NCBI GenBank assembly: GCA_043778625.1
Contig: JAYWFU010000146.1
Location: forward strand, 1-42,333
DNA length: 42,333 nt
Direction: 5' to 3'
Source: JACMRI01 sp043778625
GTDB lineage: Bacteria; Bacteroidota; Bacteroidia; UBA4408
Of the stretch, positions 17,211-26,337 are shown piece by piece. Position 1 is the first letter of the stretch. Every line of letters starts with the position of its first letter. Below the pieces are notes generated by a model. It made no database searches. It was not told where the DNA came from and saw only the letters and a list, made by a program, of their open reading frames with translations. Made by a program: the position numbers and the translations under genes.

Positions 17211-17241
17211 CAAATATATTTATATTATTTGTATTCACAAA
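17211..17241 (-). promoter_or_regulatory. Consensus Bacteroidota promoter of rpmG
   Basis: On the minus strand TTTG (17241-17238), exactly 19 bases, then TATATTTG (17218-17211). This matches the major Bacteroidota sigma consensus in both boxes and spacing. It lies 24 bp upstream of the rpmG start, consistent with high-level ribosomal expression. Confidence 0.85.
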
Positions 17242-17291
17242 TGCAAATTTAGTTAAATAGTTAAATATTCATCTATTTTAATCTTATTGAG

Positions 17292-18011
17292 TTAAAACCT
17301 AACATAGTAGGGGCTTGTAAGGGCTTTATATTCGTTAGAGTATTGGTGGCGAGCATCTAACTCAATAATTAAATGTTCTTCCGTTAGGGGTTGTAACCGT
17401 TTACTAACCGCTATTAGTATGCGTTTGGGGGCTTTATATTCTTTGGTGTGTATGTACATAATTTTGGCAATATACATCCTATGCTTAGTTACAAGGCTTG
17501 CTACTATTGGCTCTTGCGCTGCTGGCAACACTACGTAAAACATTCCGTTAGGTGTTAATAATGTATTAACTGCCACTATTAATTCGGTAAGGGTTAGGGT
17601 GTCGTTGTGGCGGGCTAGGTTACGTGCAGTGTCGTGGGCGCGGCTACTGTTTTCAAAAAATGGCGGGTTACTTATTATTACATCGTAATGGGTGCCACAT
17701 TGTTGCGCATATTGCTGTAATGTTACGTGTTGCACTGTTAATTGTGCCGTAAACTTACTTTGCTCAAAATTATATTGGGCTTGCGCCACTGCTCCTGCAT
17801 CAATATCAATGGCGGTAATGCGTGCAGTGGTGTTTTTTTGCGCTAACATTAATGCAAGTATACCCGTACCTGTGCCAATGTCGAGTATTGTGTTAGCGTT
17901 GTGTACATTAGCCCAAGCACCCAACAGTACGGCATCGGTACCTACTTTCATGGCACATTTATCTTGCGCTATTTCAAATTGTTTAAACACAAAGGGCTTC
18001 ATACTACACAC
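17292..18011 (-). CDS. trmN6: tRNA1(Val) (adenine(37)-N6)-methyltransferase
   Basis: A 239-residue SAM-dependent methyltransferase of the YfiC/TrmN6 type, which adds N6-methyl to A37 of tRNA1(Val). It has the SAM-binding loop ILDIGTGTGILALMLAQK near 43-60 and the N6-adenine catalytic motif NPPFF near 115. The N-terminus FKQFEIAQDKCAMKVGTDAVLLGAW is characteristic of the family. The start may be the second Met (18002), which gives MKPFVFKQF. It lies upstream of rpmG on the same strand but is separated by the rpmG promoter. Confidence 0.88.
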   Translation of the reverse strand: MCSMKPFVFKQFEIAQDKCAMKVGTDAVLLGAWANVHNANTILDIGTGTGILALMLAQKNTTARITAIDIDAGAVAQAQYNFEQSKFTAQLTVQHVTLQQYAQQCGTHYDVIISNPPFFENSSRAHDTARNLARHNDTLTLTELIVAVNTLLTPNGMFYVVLPAAQEPIVASLVTKHRMYIAKIMYIHTKEYKAPKRILIAVSKRLQPLTEEHLIIELDARHQYSNEYKALTSPYYVRF

Positions 18012-18121
18012 TATTATTTGTGAGTAAAGTTATTTATATTTTGGACTGCCATAACTGGTGGTGGTACAATTTAAAATCATAAATTTGTTATACTCAATTT
18101 ATAATAAACTATTTTTACAGT

Positions 18122-20131
18122 ATGCGTATATTTTATTTTTTACTTTTAATTGCTTGCCTACACACTAACCGTAGTAGTGCGCAATGTGCTGGTCAGGTAG
18201 ATTCAGTTTTTTTTAGTACCTCCGACGAATACTGTGGCAATGCCAATGGTCAGTTACTAATAACTAATACTAGAGGTGGCATAGCAGGGCAAACACTGCA
18301 ATACCAGCTTAATGGAGGTGTACCACAGGCTAGTAATGTATTTAGTAATTTAACCGCTGGTAACTACACATTAGTTGTTATTGAAATGCCTTCAGGCTGC
18401 CAATACACTTACCCTAAACCTATTGTGGTGGCAAGCAAGCGTAGTTTTACATCAATATCAGCCAATGCAGTAGCTACCACTGGTTGTAACACTAACGATG
18501 GCAAAATTACTGTAGTACCCGTAGGAGGCATTACGCCCAACATGTATCAGTTAGATGGAGGTGCTTTTGTAAATAATAGTATGTTTCTAAACGTGCCCGC
18601 GGGCATACATTATATTGTGGTAAAAGACAGCAAAGGCTGCGATACTATTGTAACTGCCAACGTGCCTCAACCCACTGGAATAACATTTGCTAATTACGTT
18701 GCTTATCCTACATCTTGCACGGGCAACACAGGTAGTGTAAAAATTAAATCAGTTACAGGTACTACACCCACCACTATGCAAATAGACGGTAGTGCGGCCA
18801 TTCCGTACAACGATTCAATAATAAGTTTGGCGCTAGGTAACCACAAAATAACATTAATAGACGCTGCGGGTTGTAAGTTTGCCATTAACACTATATACAT
18901 ACCCTTGCAACCGCCATACACCGCTTATACCGTACATGTAGTAACCGACACTTGTAGCAAAAATGTGGGGCAAATATTTATTACCAACAATGCCGGAGGT
19001 GCTGTACCTTGTACCTTTGCGCTTGATGCTAGTACCACTTACACGGCCAATGCACAATTTAGTAATTTGGCCAAAGGCACACATACCCTGCATATTAAAG
19101 ATAGTAATGGTTGCCTTAAAGACACCACACTTACCATACCTACCACCTACAAGCCACAAGGCACACCAGTACTTACACAACCTACTTGTGGACTTACTGA
19201 TGGGCAAATAAACATAACCCCAATTACAGGCGCAGGCGCACCTTACACACTTACCTGCAATGGTACTACTGCCAACGGTACTAACCCATTTACTAATCTC
19301 GGAGGAGGTGTTTATACTATTAAAATAACTGATGGTTTAGGCTGTGATAGTACCCAACAAGTAACGTTAATTGAACAAAATAAAATAACAAGTATTAATG
19401 CGTTGCTTACCAATATTGTGTGCGGAAGCAACTTGGGTAGTATAAATGTAATTAGTGTGGCAGGGGGCGTTGTACCTTATTTGTACGCATTTAACGGAGC
19501 AAGCCAAACTACTACTACCAAAACCGCATTGCCCAAAGGCACGTACGCAATTACTATTACTGACGATAATAATTGCAAATACGATACTGTGGTAGTACTA
19601 ACGCAAACCAACCCGTTTGACTGCGCACTTACCGCCACACCCAGTAACATTGTTACAGGCGAATCGTCCACCATTACAAGTAATGCCACTGGCACTACTA
19701 ATGTATGGACAGGCACTGGCGCCGAAACCGCTACCACCACAAGCGTTACCGTAGCACCTACCGTAACTACTAATTACACACTAACTACAAGCACTGCCGA
19801 GGGTTGCATAGCCACCTGCAGTACAACCGTGATAGTGCAACCCAAAATTGTGGTGTACAAGGCATTTAGCCCTAACGGCGATGGTAAAAACGATACTTGG
19901 GAACTTACCTACTTGAACTATTATCCCAAGGCTGAAGTATCAGTATATTCACGCTGGGGAGAGTTAGTGTATCGTAAAAAAGAAGATGATACCTACACCC
20001 CATTTGATGGTAAAAGTACCACAGGTACAAAACTTACCACGGGTACTTATTTTTATTTTATTGATTTGAATGCTGAAGATGTAAGCAATGATTATAATTA
20101 TTACAAAGGCTTTGTAGAGTTAATACAATAA
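18122..20131 (+). CDS. SprB-repeat surface protein with T9SS type B (CHU_C) tail
   Basis: A 669-residue secreted adhesin-like protein. After a signal peptide (residues 1-20, ending SSAQ) come six tandem units of ~65 residues. Each follows the plan C..n.G.i.i....G....Y.l.g......F.nL..G.Y.i.i.D..GC, as in SprB/PKD-like adhesins of gliding bacteria. The last ~90 residues are the gliding-motility C-terminal domain: KAFSPNGDGKNDTWEL, then VSVYSRWGELVY and TGTYFYFIDL, the type B signal for T9SS export. Paired Cys in each unit could form disulfides. It may serve in adhesion or gliding, or be a small paralogue of SprB. It is monocistronic or reads into pgk 64 bp downstream. Confidence 0.9.
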   Translation: MRIFYFLLLIACLHTNRSSAQCAGQVDSVFFSTSDEYCGNANGQLLITNTRGGIAGQTLQYQLNGGVPQASNVFSNLTAGNYTLVVIEMPSGCQYTYPKPIVVASKRSFTSISANAVATTGCNTNDGKITVVPVGGITPNMYQLDGGAFVNNSMFLNVPAGIHYIVVKDSKGCDTIVTANVPQPTGITFANYVAYPTSCTGNTGSVKIKSVTGTTPTTMQIDGSAAIPYNDSIISLALGNHKITLIDAAGCKFAINTIYIPLQPPYTAYTVHVVTDTCSKNVGQIFITNNAGGAVPCTFALDASTTYTANAQFSNLAKGTHTLHIKDSNGCLKDTTLTIPTTYKPQGTPVLTQPTCGLTDGQINITPITGAGAPYTLTCNGTTANGTNPFTNLGGGVYTIKITDGLGCDSTQQVTLIEQNKITSINALLTNIVCGSNLGSINVISVAGGVVPYLYAFNGASQTTTTKTALPKGTYAITITDDNNCKYDTVVVLTQTNPFDCALTATPSNIVTGESSTITSNATGTTNVWTGTGAETATTTSVTVAPTVTTNYTLTTSTAEGCIATCSTTVIVQPKIVVYKAFSPNGDGKNDTWELTYLNYYPKAEVSVYSRWGELVYRKKEDDTYTPFDGKSTTGTKLTTGTYFYFIDLNAEDVSNDYNYYKGFVELIQ

Positions 20132-20195
20132 CGCGCACGTAATATTAATAGCCTATTTTATTTTTTGAATCTAAAAAAAATACCCCATAACTACA

Positions 20196-21392
20196 TTGAA
20201 AATAATAGATAGTATAAACTTTAACCGCCAGCGTGCATTGGTACGTGTAGATTTTAATGTGCCCTTAAACGCAGCGTTTGAAGTAACTGACGATACCCGC
20301 ATAAGAGCCACAGTGGCCACCATTAATAAAATACGCAAAGATGGTGGAAGCGTAGTATTAATGAGCCACCTAGGACGCCCCAAAAATGGTTATGCCGAAA
20401 AATACTCGTTAAAACATACCCTTGCAACTATCGAAAAATTAATAGGCACTACCCTACAATTTGCCCCCGATTGTGCAAGCGCACAAGCCTTAACACTAGC
20501 GCAAAACCTAGCTGCAGGCGAAGTGTTGCTATTAGAAAACTTACGTTTTTACCCCGAAGAAGAAAAGGGCGATGTTGATTTTGCCAAACAATTAGCCAAG
20601 TTAGGCACTGTGTATGTAAATGATGCTTTTGGTACAGCGCATCGTGCACATGCTAGTACGGCTGTTATTGCTCAGTTTTTTGCTCCTGTAAATAAATGCT
20701 TTGGCTACGTAATGGCTAACGAAATTGCTAATGCTACCAAGCTATTACAGCATAACCAGCAACCGTTTGTAGCCATTGTAGGCGGTGCTAAGGTGAGCGA
20801 TAAAATACTTATTATTGAAAATTTACTCAACAGTGTTAATAGCCTAATAATAGGCGGAGGCATGGCATACACGTTTTTTAAAGCCATGGGGTATAACATT
20901 GGTACATCGCTTTGCGAAGCTGATAAACTAGATTTAGCACTTAGTGTGTTACAAAAAGCAAAAGATAAAAATGTAAACATATTATTACCTCTCGACCACT
21001 TAGTAGCCGATACCTTTAGTAATGATGCCAACACTCAAGAGGTGTTAACCGAAGCTATGCCCAACGGAATGATGGGGCTTGATATTGGTCCTAAAACACA
21101 AGCGCTATACGCTAACGAAATTGCAAATGCTAAAACATTATTATGGAACGGCCCAATGGGTGTGTTTGAAATGGAAAAATTTCAACACGGCACTAAAGCC
21201 GTTGCTTATGCGGTAGCCAAAGCTACTACTAATGGCGCATATAGCCTAATAGGCGGTGGCGACAGCGTAGCTGCTATTAACAAATATAACCTCGCTAATC
21301 AAGTAAGTTATGTATCAACTGGTGGCGGAGCTTTATTAGAATTTATTGAAGGCAAAACGCTACCTGGCATAGCTGCCATAGGACTTGATTAA
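20196..21392 (+). CDS. pgk: Phosphoglycerate kinase
   Basis: A 398-residue glycolytic enzyme interconverting 1,3-bisphosphoglycerate and 3-phosphoglycerate with ADP/ATP. N-terminal substrate motifs are RALVRVDFNVPLN and LMSHLGRPK. The nucleotide side has VGGAKVSDKI, WNGPMGVFE and GGGDSVAAI, with GGGALLEFIEG near the end. The start codon is TTG at 20196: it gives the family-typical MKIIDSINF and no ATG fits in front of VRVDFNVP. A TATTTTTTG run 40 bp upstream is close to the -7 consensus with one extra T. Confidence 0.97.
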   Translation: MKIIDSINFNRQRALVRVDFNVPLNAAFEVTDDTRIRATVATINKIRKDGGSVVLMSHLGRPKNGYAEKYSLKHTLATIEKLIGTTLQFAPDCASAQALTLAQNLAAGEVLLLENLRFYPEEEKGDVDFAKQLAKLGTVYVNDAFGTAHRAHASTAVIAQFFAPVNKCFGYVMANEIANATKLLQHNQQPFVAIVGGAKVSDKILIIENLLNSVNSLIIGGGMAYTFFKAMGYNIGTSLCEADKLDLALSVLQKAKDKNVNILLPLDHLVADTFSNDANTQEVLTEAMPNGMMGLDIGPKTQALYANEIANAKTLLWNGPMGVFEMEKFQHGTKAVAYAVAKATTNGAYSLIGGGDSVAAINKYNLANQVSYVSTGGGALLEFIEGKTLPGIAAIGLD

Positions 21393-21422
21393 TACAACAC
21401 AGTACAAACAACTAATTATTAG

Positions 21423-21713
21423 ATGCTACAACTTATTAAAAACAAATACCTTATTACGACTGTGTTTTTTTTAACTACCATATTATTTTTTGATAGGTAC
21501 GATGTGTTTTCGCAATTAGACTTGCGTAAGCAACAACAAAAATTACTGAAAGAAAAAAACTATTACTTACGTGAAATTAAAAATAATAACGAGCAATTGC
21601 ACGAACTACACACCAATCCCGAAAACTTGGAACAGTTTGCCCGCGAACATTATTTAATGAAAAAACAAAACGAAGATGTTTTTGTAGTAGTTAGCGATAG
21701 TATTAATAATTAA
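21423..21713 (+). CDS. DivIC/FtsB-type septum formation initiator
   Basis: A 96-residue bitopic protein: a short cytoplasmic N-terminus, one membrane segment (YLITTVFFLTTILFF near 9-23) and a periplasmic coiled coil (LRKQQQKLLKEKNYYLREI), followed by the characteristic PENLEQFAREHYLMKKQNEDVFVV. This is the FtsB/DivIC pattern, a small member of the divisome that pairs with FtsL and FtsQ. It follows pgk by 30 bp and is probably cotranscribed. In relatives such a gene is often beside a glycolytic gene such as eno; here it is pgk. Confidence 0.88.
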   Translation: MLQLIKNKYLITTVFFLTTILFFDRYDVFSQLDLRKQQQKLLKEKNYYLREIKNNNEQLHELHTNPENLEQFAREHYLMKKQNEDVFVVVSDSINN

Positions 21714-21827
21714 TAAGACACAATTAAATCAACAGTTTGCTTAATAAATCAGTATCTAGGTAACGTTTAATATTTACATAGTATTACACTAAATAATTTT
21801 ACTGATTTACCTTATATAACTTAGTAA

Positions 21828-24485
21828 TTACATTAAGTGCAAAGCCATATCCACCGCAGGTTGCAAGCCTTCGGGCTTAGTGCCACCAGCGGTTGCGTAA
21901 AATGCTTGCCCGCCACCACCACCGTTAATTTCTTTGGCAAGCGTGCGTACAATGTTAGCGGCGTTCATGTTTTTGTCTTTAATTAAGTTGTCGCTTATCA
22001 CTACGTTTAAGGTAGGTTTTTCGTTAATAACGCAACCTATAACTGCATACAAGTTTTCGGTTTCTCCTTTTATTTGATATAATAAATCTTTAACCGCTTC
22101 GGCGTTATCCAATGTTATTAAGGTGTGTAGCGTGTTAATACCATTTACGTTTTTAATGGTTGGTAGTAATTGTTTTTTAATCGCAGCTACTTTTTCTTTG
22201 TACAATGCCTCTATTTGTTTTTGAAGTAGTGTGTTAGTATCTATTAATGTTTGTACACTTTTCACTACATCTTTTGGGTTTTTAAGTGCTGATTTTACTT
22301 CGTTTAAAGTTTCAGTTTGTTGTGCGTAATAGTTCTCGGTGCCTAGTGCAGTAATGGCTTCAATACGTCGTACACCAGCAGCCACGGCACTTTCGGCTAT
22401 TATTTTAAACAACCCAATTTTACCAGTAGCGGCTACGTGTGTGCCACCACATAGTTCAATAGAATAATTTTTGTCAAAAGTAACTACACGCACTGTGTCG
22501 CCGTACTTTTCGCCAAACAATGCCATAGCACCCGTTTTCTTTGCATCGTCAATACTCATTTCCTTAATATCTGAGGCGATGTTCTCACTAATTTTTGTGT
22601 TTACAATGCGTTCAATTTGTGCTATTTCGGCATCTGTAACTTTACTAAAATGGCTAAAGTCGAAACGTAAATTATCTTGGTTTACCAATGATCCTTTTTG
22701 CTCCACGTGCGTGCCTAATACAGTGCGTAATGCAGCGTGTAGTAGGTGTGTAGCGCTGTGGTTATTCTCGGTAAGCGAGCGTTTTTCGGCATCAATAGTG
22801 GCTACAAATGTTTGTGTTAGGTTATCGCACAGGGCATCGGTAAAGTGTACTATTAGGTTATTTTCTTTGCGAGTATCGGTAATATATAACGTATCATTAA
22901 TACCCTTAAGTGTGCCCGTATCGCCTACTTGTCCGCCACTTTCGGCATAAAACGGTGTAGGATTTAGCACCACTTGGTACTGTGCTTTATTTTTGGCTGT
23001 TACCTTACGGTATTTAATTATGCGGGTTTCGGCGGTATGTTGTGTATATCCCACAAATTGTATAGTTTCATCGGGCGTTACGTTTATCCAATCGCCTGTG
23101 TCTACCGTAGTTGCTGCACGTGAGCGTGCTTTTTGTTTTTCTAACGCTAGTTTAAATCCGTCTTCGTCCACACTCAACTTATTTTCGCGTGCTATGAGTG
23201 ATGTTAAATCCACAGGGAAGCCAAAGGTATCATACAACTCAAACACTACATCACCATTAATTACTAGGGAGTTAGCGGTACGAGTTTCGTTGCAAATAGC
23301 ATCAAGGCGCAATAAGCCACTTGCCAATGTTTTAAAAAACGATTGTTCCTCTTCCTTAATTACTTTTTCAATTAATTGTTGTTGTGTACTTAATTCGGGG
23401 AACGCTCCACCCATTTGCCCAGCAAGAGTTTTCACCAATTTGTACATAAATGGCTCACGTATCTGCAACGATTGATACCCGTAGCGTATAGCACGGCGTA
23501 GTATCCTGCGTATAACATAGCCAGCACCTGTGTTGCTAGGTAATTGCCCATCGGCAATGCTAAAGCTCACGGTGCGTATGTGGTCGGCTATTACACGCAT
23601 AGCCACGTTGGTGCGCTCTTGTGCATCGGTAACATTAGGGTTAAATGTTTCGTAGGTTAAATTAGTAGTAAGTGTTTCAATGGCGTGTATTAACGGTAAA
23701 AAAACATCGCTATCATAATTACTTTGTTTGTTTTGTAACACACGTACCAAGCGTTCAAAGCCCATGCCTGTGTCTACGTGTTGTGCGGGTAGTTTTTCAA
23801 GGCTACCATCGGCCTTGCGGTTAAATTCCATGAACACATTATTCCATATTTCAATTACCTGCGGGTCATCGTTATTCACACGGCTTGCTCCGCTTACAGC
23901 AACGCGTTGCTCTGGGGTGCGTCCGTCATAATGTATTTCAGTACAAGGCCCACATGGGCCCATATCGCCCATTTCCCAAAAATTATCTTTTTTGTTGCCC
24001 ATCAATATACGGTCTTCCGCCACAAATTTTTTCCAAGTATCGTATGCCTCTTGGTCAAACGGAACACCATCGGCTTCGCTACCCTCAAACACTGTAACGT
24101 ATAAACGGTCTTTATCAATTTTGTATACATCGGTCAATAATTCCCATGCCCAAGTTATGGCATCGGTTTTAAAATAATCGCCAAAGCTCCAGTTACCTAG
24201 CATTTCAAACATAGTGTGGTGGTAGGTATCTACACCTACTTCCTCCAAATCGTTGTGCTTGCCGCTTACACGTAGGCATTTTTGAGTATCAGTAATACGA
24301 GGATATTTAACAGGACTATTCCCCAAAAAAATATCCTTAAACGGTGCCATACCGCTGTTATTAAACATTAGCGTAGGGTCGCCCTTAACCACCATTGGGG
24401 CTGAGGGAACTATTTGATGTTGTTTGGATTGAAAAAATTGTAAGAACGTAGCTCTAATTTCGTTGGCAGTAAGTGGTTGGGTCAT
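21828..24485 (-). CDS. alaS: Alanyl-tRNA synthetase
   Basis: An 885-residue class II synthetase that charges tRNA(Ala). I take ATG 24485 (MTQPLTANEIRATFLQFF) as the start. A longer frame from a TTG at 24521 would overlap the -7 promoter box and lacks homology. The catalytic domain shows HQIVPSAPMVVKGDPTLMFNNSGM and GMGFERL. The editing domain shows NNHSATHLLHAAL and CGGTHVAATGKIGLF, with the zinc-binding HxxxH and CxxxH. The C-terminal DHHA1 domain ends in GGGGGQAFYATAGG. Length is normal. It is divergent from the M23 peptidase gene. Confidence 0.98.
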   Translation of the reverse strand: MTQPLTANEIRATFLQFFQSKQHQIVPSAPMVVKGDPTLMFNNSGMAPFKDIFLGNSPVKYPRITDTQKCLRVSGKHNDLEEVGVDTYHHTMFEMLGNWSFGDYFKTDAITWAWELLTDVYKIDKDRLYVTVFEGSEADGVPFDQEAYDTWKKFVAEDRILMGNKKDNFWEMGDMGPCGPCTEIHYDGRTPEQRVAVSGASRVNNDDPQVIEIWNNVFMEFNRKADGSLEKLPAQHVDTGMGFERLVRVLQNKQSNYDSDVFLPLIHAIETLTTNLTYETFNPNVTDAQERTNVAMRVIADHIRTVSFSIADGQLPSNTGAGYVIRRILRRAIRYGYQSLQIREPFMYKLVKTLAGQMGGAFPELSTQQQLIEKVIKEEEQSFFKTLASGLLRLDAICNETRTANSLVINGDVVFELYDTFGFPVDLTSLIARENKLSVDEDGFKLALEKQKARSRAATTVDTGDWINVTPDETIQFVGYTQHTAETRIIKYRKVTAKNKAQYQVVLNPTPFYAESGGQVGDTGTLKGINDTLYITDTRKENNLIVHFTDALCDNLTQTFVATIDAEKRSLTENNHSATHLLHAALRTVLGTHVEQKGSLVNQDNLRFDFSHFSKVTDAEIAQIERIVNTKISENIASDIKEMSIDDAKKTGAMALFGEKYGDTVRVVTFDKNYSIELCGGTHVAATGKIGLFKIIAESAVAAGVRRIEAITALGTENYYAQQTETLNEVKSALKNPKDVVKSVQTLIDTNTLLQKQIEALYKEKVAAIKKQLLPTIKNVNGINTLHTLITLDNAEAVKDLLYQIKGETENLYAVIGCVINEKPTLNVVISDNLIKDKNMNAANIVRTLAKEINGGGGGQAFYATAGGTKPEGLQPAVDMALHLM

Positions 24486-24518
24486 TTGATGTAATAAGAT
24501 ATTTTTATGATTTGATTG

Positions 24519-24526
24519 CAAATGTA
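24519..24526 (-). promoter_or_regulatory. -7 element of the alaS promoter
   Basis: The minus strand reads TACATTTG, an exact TAnnTTTG, 33 bp upstream of ATG 24485. It supports that ATG as the start. No clear -33 TTTG is seen. Confidence 0.55.
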
Positions 24527-24574
24527 GTGGAATAGTGCTATTTTTACGTAATCAGTTTTTAACAAAAGCCTAAC

Positions 24575-25546
24575 ATGACCAAAGTAAATTATCATTTTAA
24601 CATAAATACGCTCAAATACGAGCGTGTGCGTGTAAAACTGTGGGACAGGCTCAAAAACCTGTTGTGGATTGTGCTTGTGGGTGCAGCCTTTGCAACGGTT
24701 ACTATATTTTTTGCCTACCAATTTTTAGATTCTCCCAAGGAAAAACAACTTAAACGTGAGATAGAAGCCCTTAGTTACAATTACGAAATAATGAATAACA
24801 GGCTCGAAAAAGTAAACAAGGTACTGGGTAATTTGCAAGAGCGCGACGACAACATATATCGTGTAGTATTTGAGGCCGAACCTATCCCTAACACTGTGCG
24901 TAAGGCTGGTTTTGGTGGAGTGGAGCGTTATAAGGAATTAATGGGCTTACAAAATTCGGACTTGATAGTAGAGTCGGCAATGAAACTGGATAAACTATCT
25001 AAACAATTGTACATTCAATCCAAATCGTACGACGAAATTTCTACCATGATTACCAACAAATCGCAGTTATTGGCGGCTATACCTGCCGTACAGCCCGTGA
25101 GTAACAAAAATTTAAAAGCTATGGCATCGGGCTTTGGCTGGCGTACACACCCTATTTACAAGATACAAAAATTTCATTCGGGTATGGATTTTACTGCTGC
25201 TATTGGTACACCTGTGTACAGCACAGGCAATGGCGTTGTGGCTGCTGCTAACGATGGCGAGCGTGGCTACGGCAACCGCATTGAAATTAACCACGGCTAT
25301 GGTTACAGTACACTATACGCCCACTTGAGCCGTTATGCCGTAAAAGCAGGGCAAAAAGTAAATAGGGGCGATTTGATAGGCTACGTGGGCAACACAGGCG
25401 CAAGTACTGGTCCACACTTGCACTACGAAGTAATAAAAAACAACGAAAAAGTAAACCCTGTAAATTATTTTTATAATGATTTGAGCCCAGCGGAGTACGC
25501 TACGATGATGGATTTATCAAGCAAGGCTACACAATCGTTTGATTAA
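24575..25546 (+). CDS. M23 (LytM-type) metallopeptidase, membrane anchored
   Basis: A 323-residue protein with a cytoplasmic N-terminus, one membrane segment (~29-48), a coiled coil (~54-90) and a C-terminal LytM domain (~175-295). The zinc site is complete: His201 and Asp205 in HSGMD and His283 in HLHYE, with His250 (LYAHLS) and His281 as further active-site residues. It should therefore cut peptidoglycan crosslinks in the periplasm, unlike degenerate EnvC/NlpD types. It is the family typical of Bacteroidota cell-envelope loci. It is divergent from alaS and 24 bp upstream of the PKD lipoprotein gene. Confidence 0.93.
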   Translation: MTKVNYHFNINTLKYERVRVKLWDRLKNLLWIVLVGAAFATVTIFFAYQFLDSPKEKQLKREIEALSYNYEIMNNRLEKVNKVLGNLQERDDNIYRVVFEAEPIPNTVRKAGFGGVERYKELMGLQNSDLIVESAMKLDKLSKQLYIQSKSYDEISTMITNKSQLLAAIPAVQPVSNKNLKAMASGFGWRTHPIYKIQKFHSGMDFTAAIGTPVYSTGNGVVAAANDGERGYGNRIEINHGYGYSTLYAHLSRYAVKAGQKVNRGDLIGYVGNTGASTGPHLHYEVIKNNEKVNPVNYFYNDLSPAEYATMMDLSSKATQSFD

Positions 25547-25570
25547 TTGTAATAACTAAACAAATTAAAG

Positions 25571-26266
25571 ATGAAATATTATGTAATTGTTGTAAGCTTG
25601 ATATTGATTACAGCCTGTAAAAAAAATCCTACAGCTTCATTCACTGTTGATAAGAAAGACGTTGCTGTGAACGAAAAGATTTCGTTAATAAATACCTCTA
25701 CCCATCAAAAAACTTGTGTATGGGACTTTGGTGATGGTACTACTGCTACTGAAAACGAACCTCAGAAAAGTTATGATAAAGCGGGTACTTATGTTATAAA
25801 ACTAACTTCTTATGCTAGAGGAGAAAAAAAACGTGATATAGCATTTACTACCATAAATGTGGGTACTAATAATTTATTCAATAATTATTATAAAGGAGAT
25901 TATTATAGAGTGTATCAATATGTTCAGGGAGGCACAATATTTACAACACAAAACATAGAAAAAGATTATGTGTATTATATGCTTAAATCTCAAACTGAAA
26001 AAGATAAAATTTGGCTAACAACTGATATTTATGGTTTTATAAGTGGTTCAAAAATTAGTATTCCTAATCAAACTTTTACAAAAACAACCCAATCAAACAA
26101 CGGTGGAGGAACTACTAATACTTATTCAGAAAGCTTTTCAGTTAGTGCTGGTAGTGGTAGTATTACTTACAATGATCTAAGCTTTAGTTACAGATTAGAA
26201 TTTTTTAATCAAAGCCAAAATACAACCGAAATAACGACATATACTTTTTCAGGCAAAAAATTTTAA
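25571..26266 (+). CDS. PKD-domain lipoprotein
   Basis: A 231-residue lipoprotein. The lipobox is LILITAC (Cys 16). A PKD domain covers ~22-97, with the signature CVWDFGDGTTATENEPQKSY followed by AGTYVIKLTS. The remaining ~130 residues form a beta-rich domain of unknown role (VYQYVQGGTIFTTQ and a Ser/Gly/Thr-rich strand near 175-200). It should sit in the outer membrane or periplasm and bind protein or glycan partners through the PKD fold. It follows the peptidase by 24 bp. Base use is more AT-rich than in the peptidase, so it may be a recent neighbour. Confidence 0.8.
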   Translation: MKYYVIVVSLILITACKKNPTASFTVDKKDVAVNEKISLINTSTHQKTCVWDFGDGTTATENEPQKSYDKAGTYVIKLTSYARGEKKRDIAFTTINVGTNNLFNNYYKGDYYRVYQYVQGGTIFTTQNIEKDYVYYMLKSQTEKDKIWLTTDIYGFISGSKISIPNQTFTKTTQSNNGGGTTNTYSESFSVSAGSGSITYNDLSFSYRLEFFNQSQNTTEITTYTFSGKKF

Positions 26267-26337
26267 GATTATTAGCTATAAAACTGATAAAATAATAGGT
26301 AGTTTAAATTAGCTAATCTACACCATCAATCCACCTC

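Noticed and set aside
22471..23475. Long plus-strand frames (159 and 160 codons) inside alaS
   Set aside because: They are antisense shadows of a clear synthetase, Cys/Ser-rich with no domain pattern.
24486..24521. Twelve-residue N-terminal extension of AlaRS
   Set aside because: Its first codon is a TTG that overlaps the -7 promoter element; ATG 24485 gives the conserved start.
24482..24721. Minus-strand 79-codon frame across the alaS/M23 intergenic region
   Set aside because: It overlaps both gene starts and the alaS -7 box, and no family pattern is visible.
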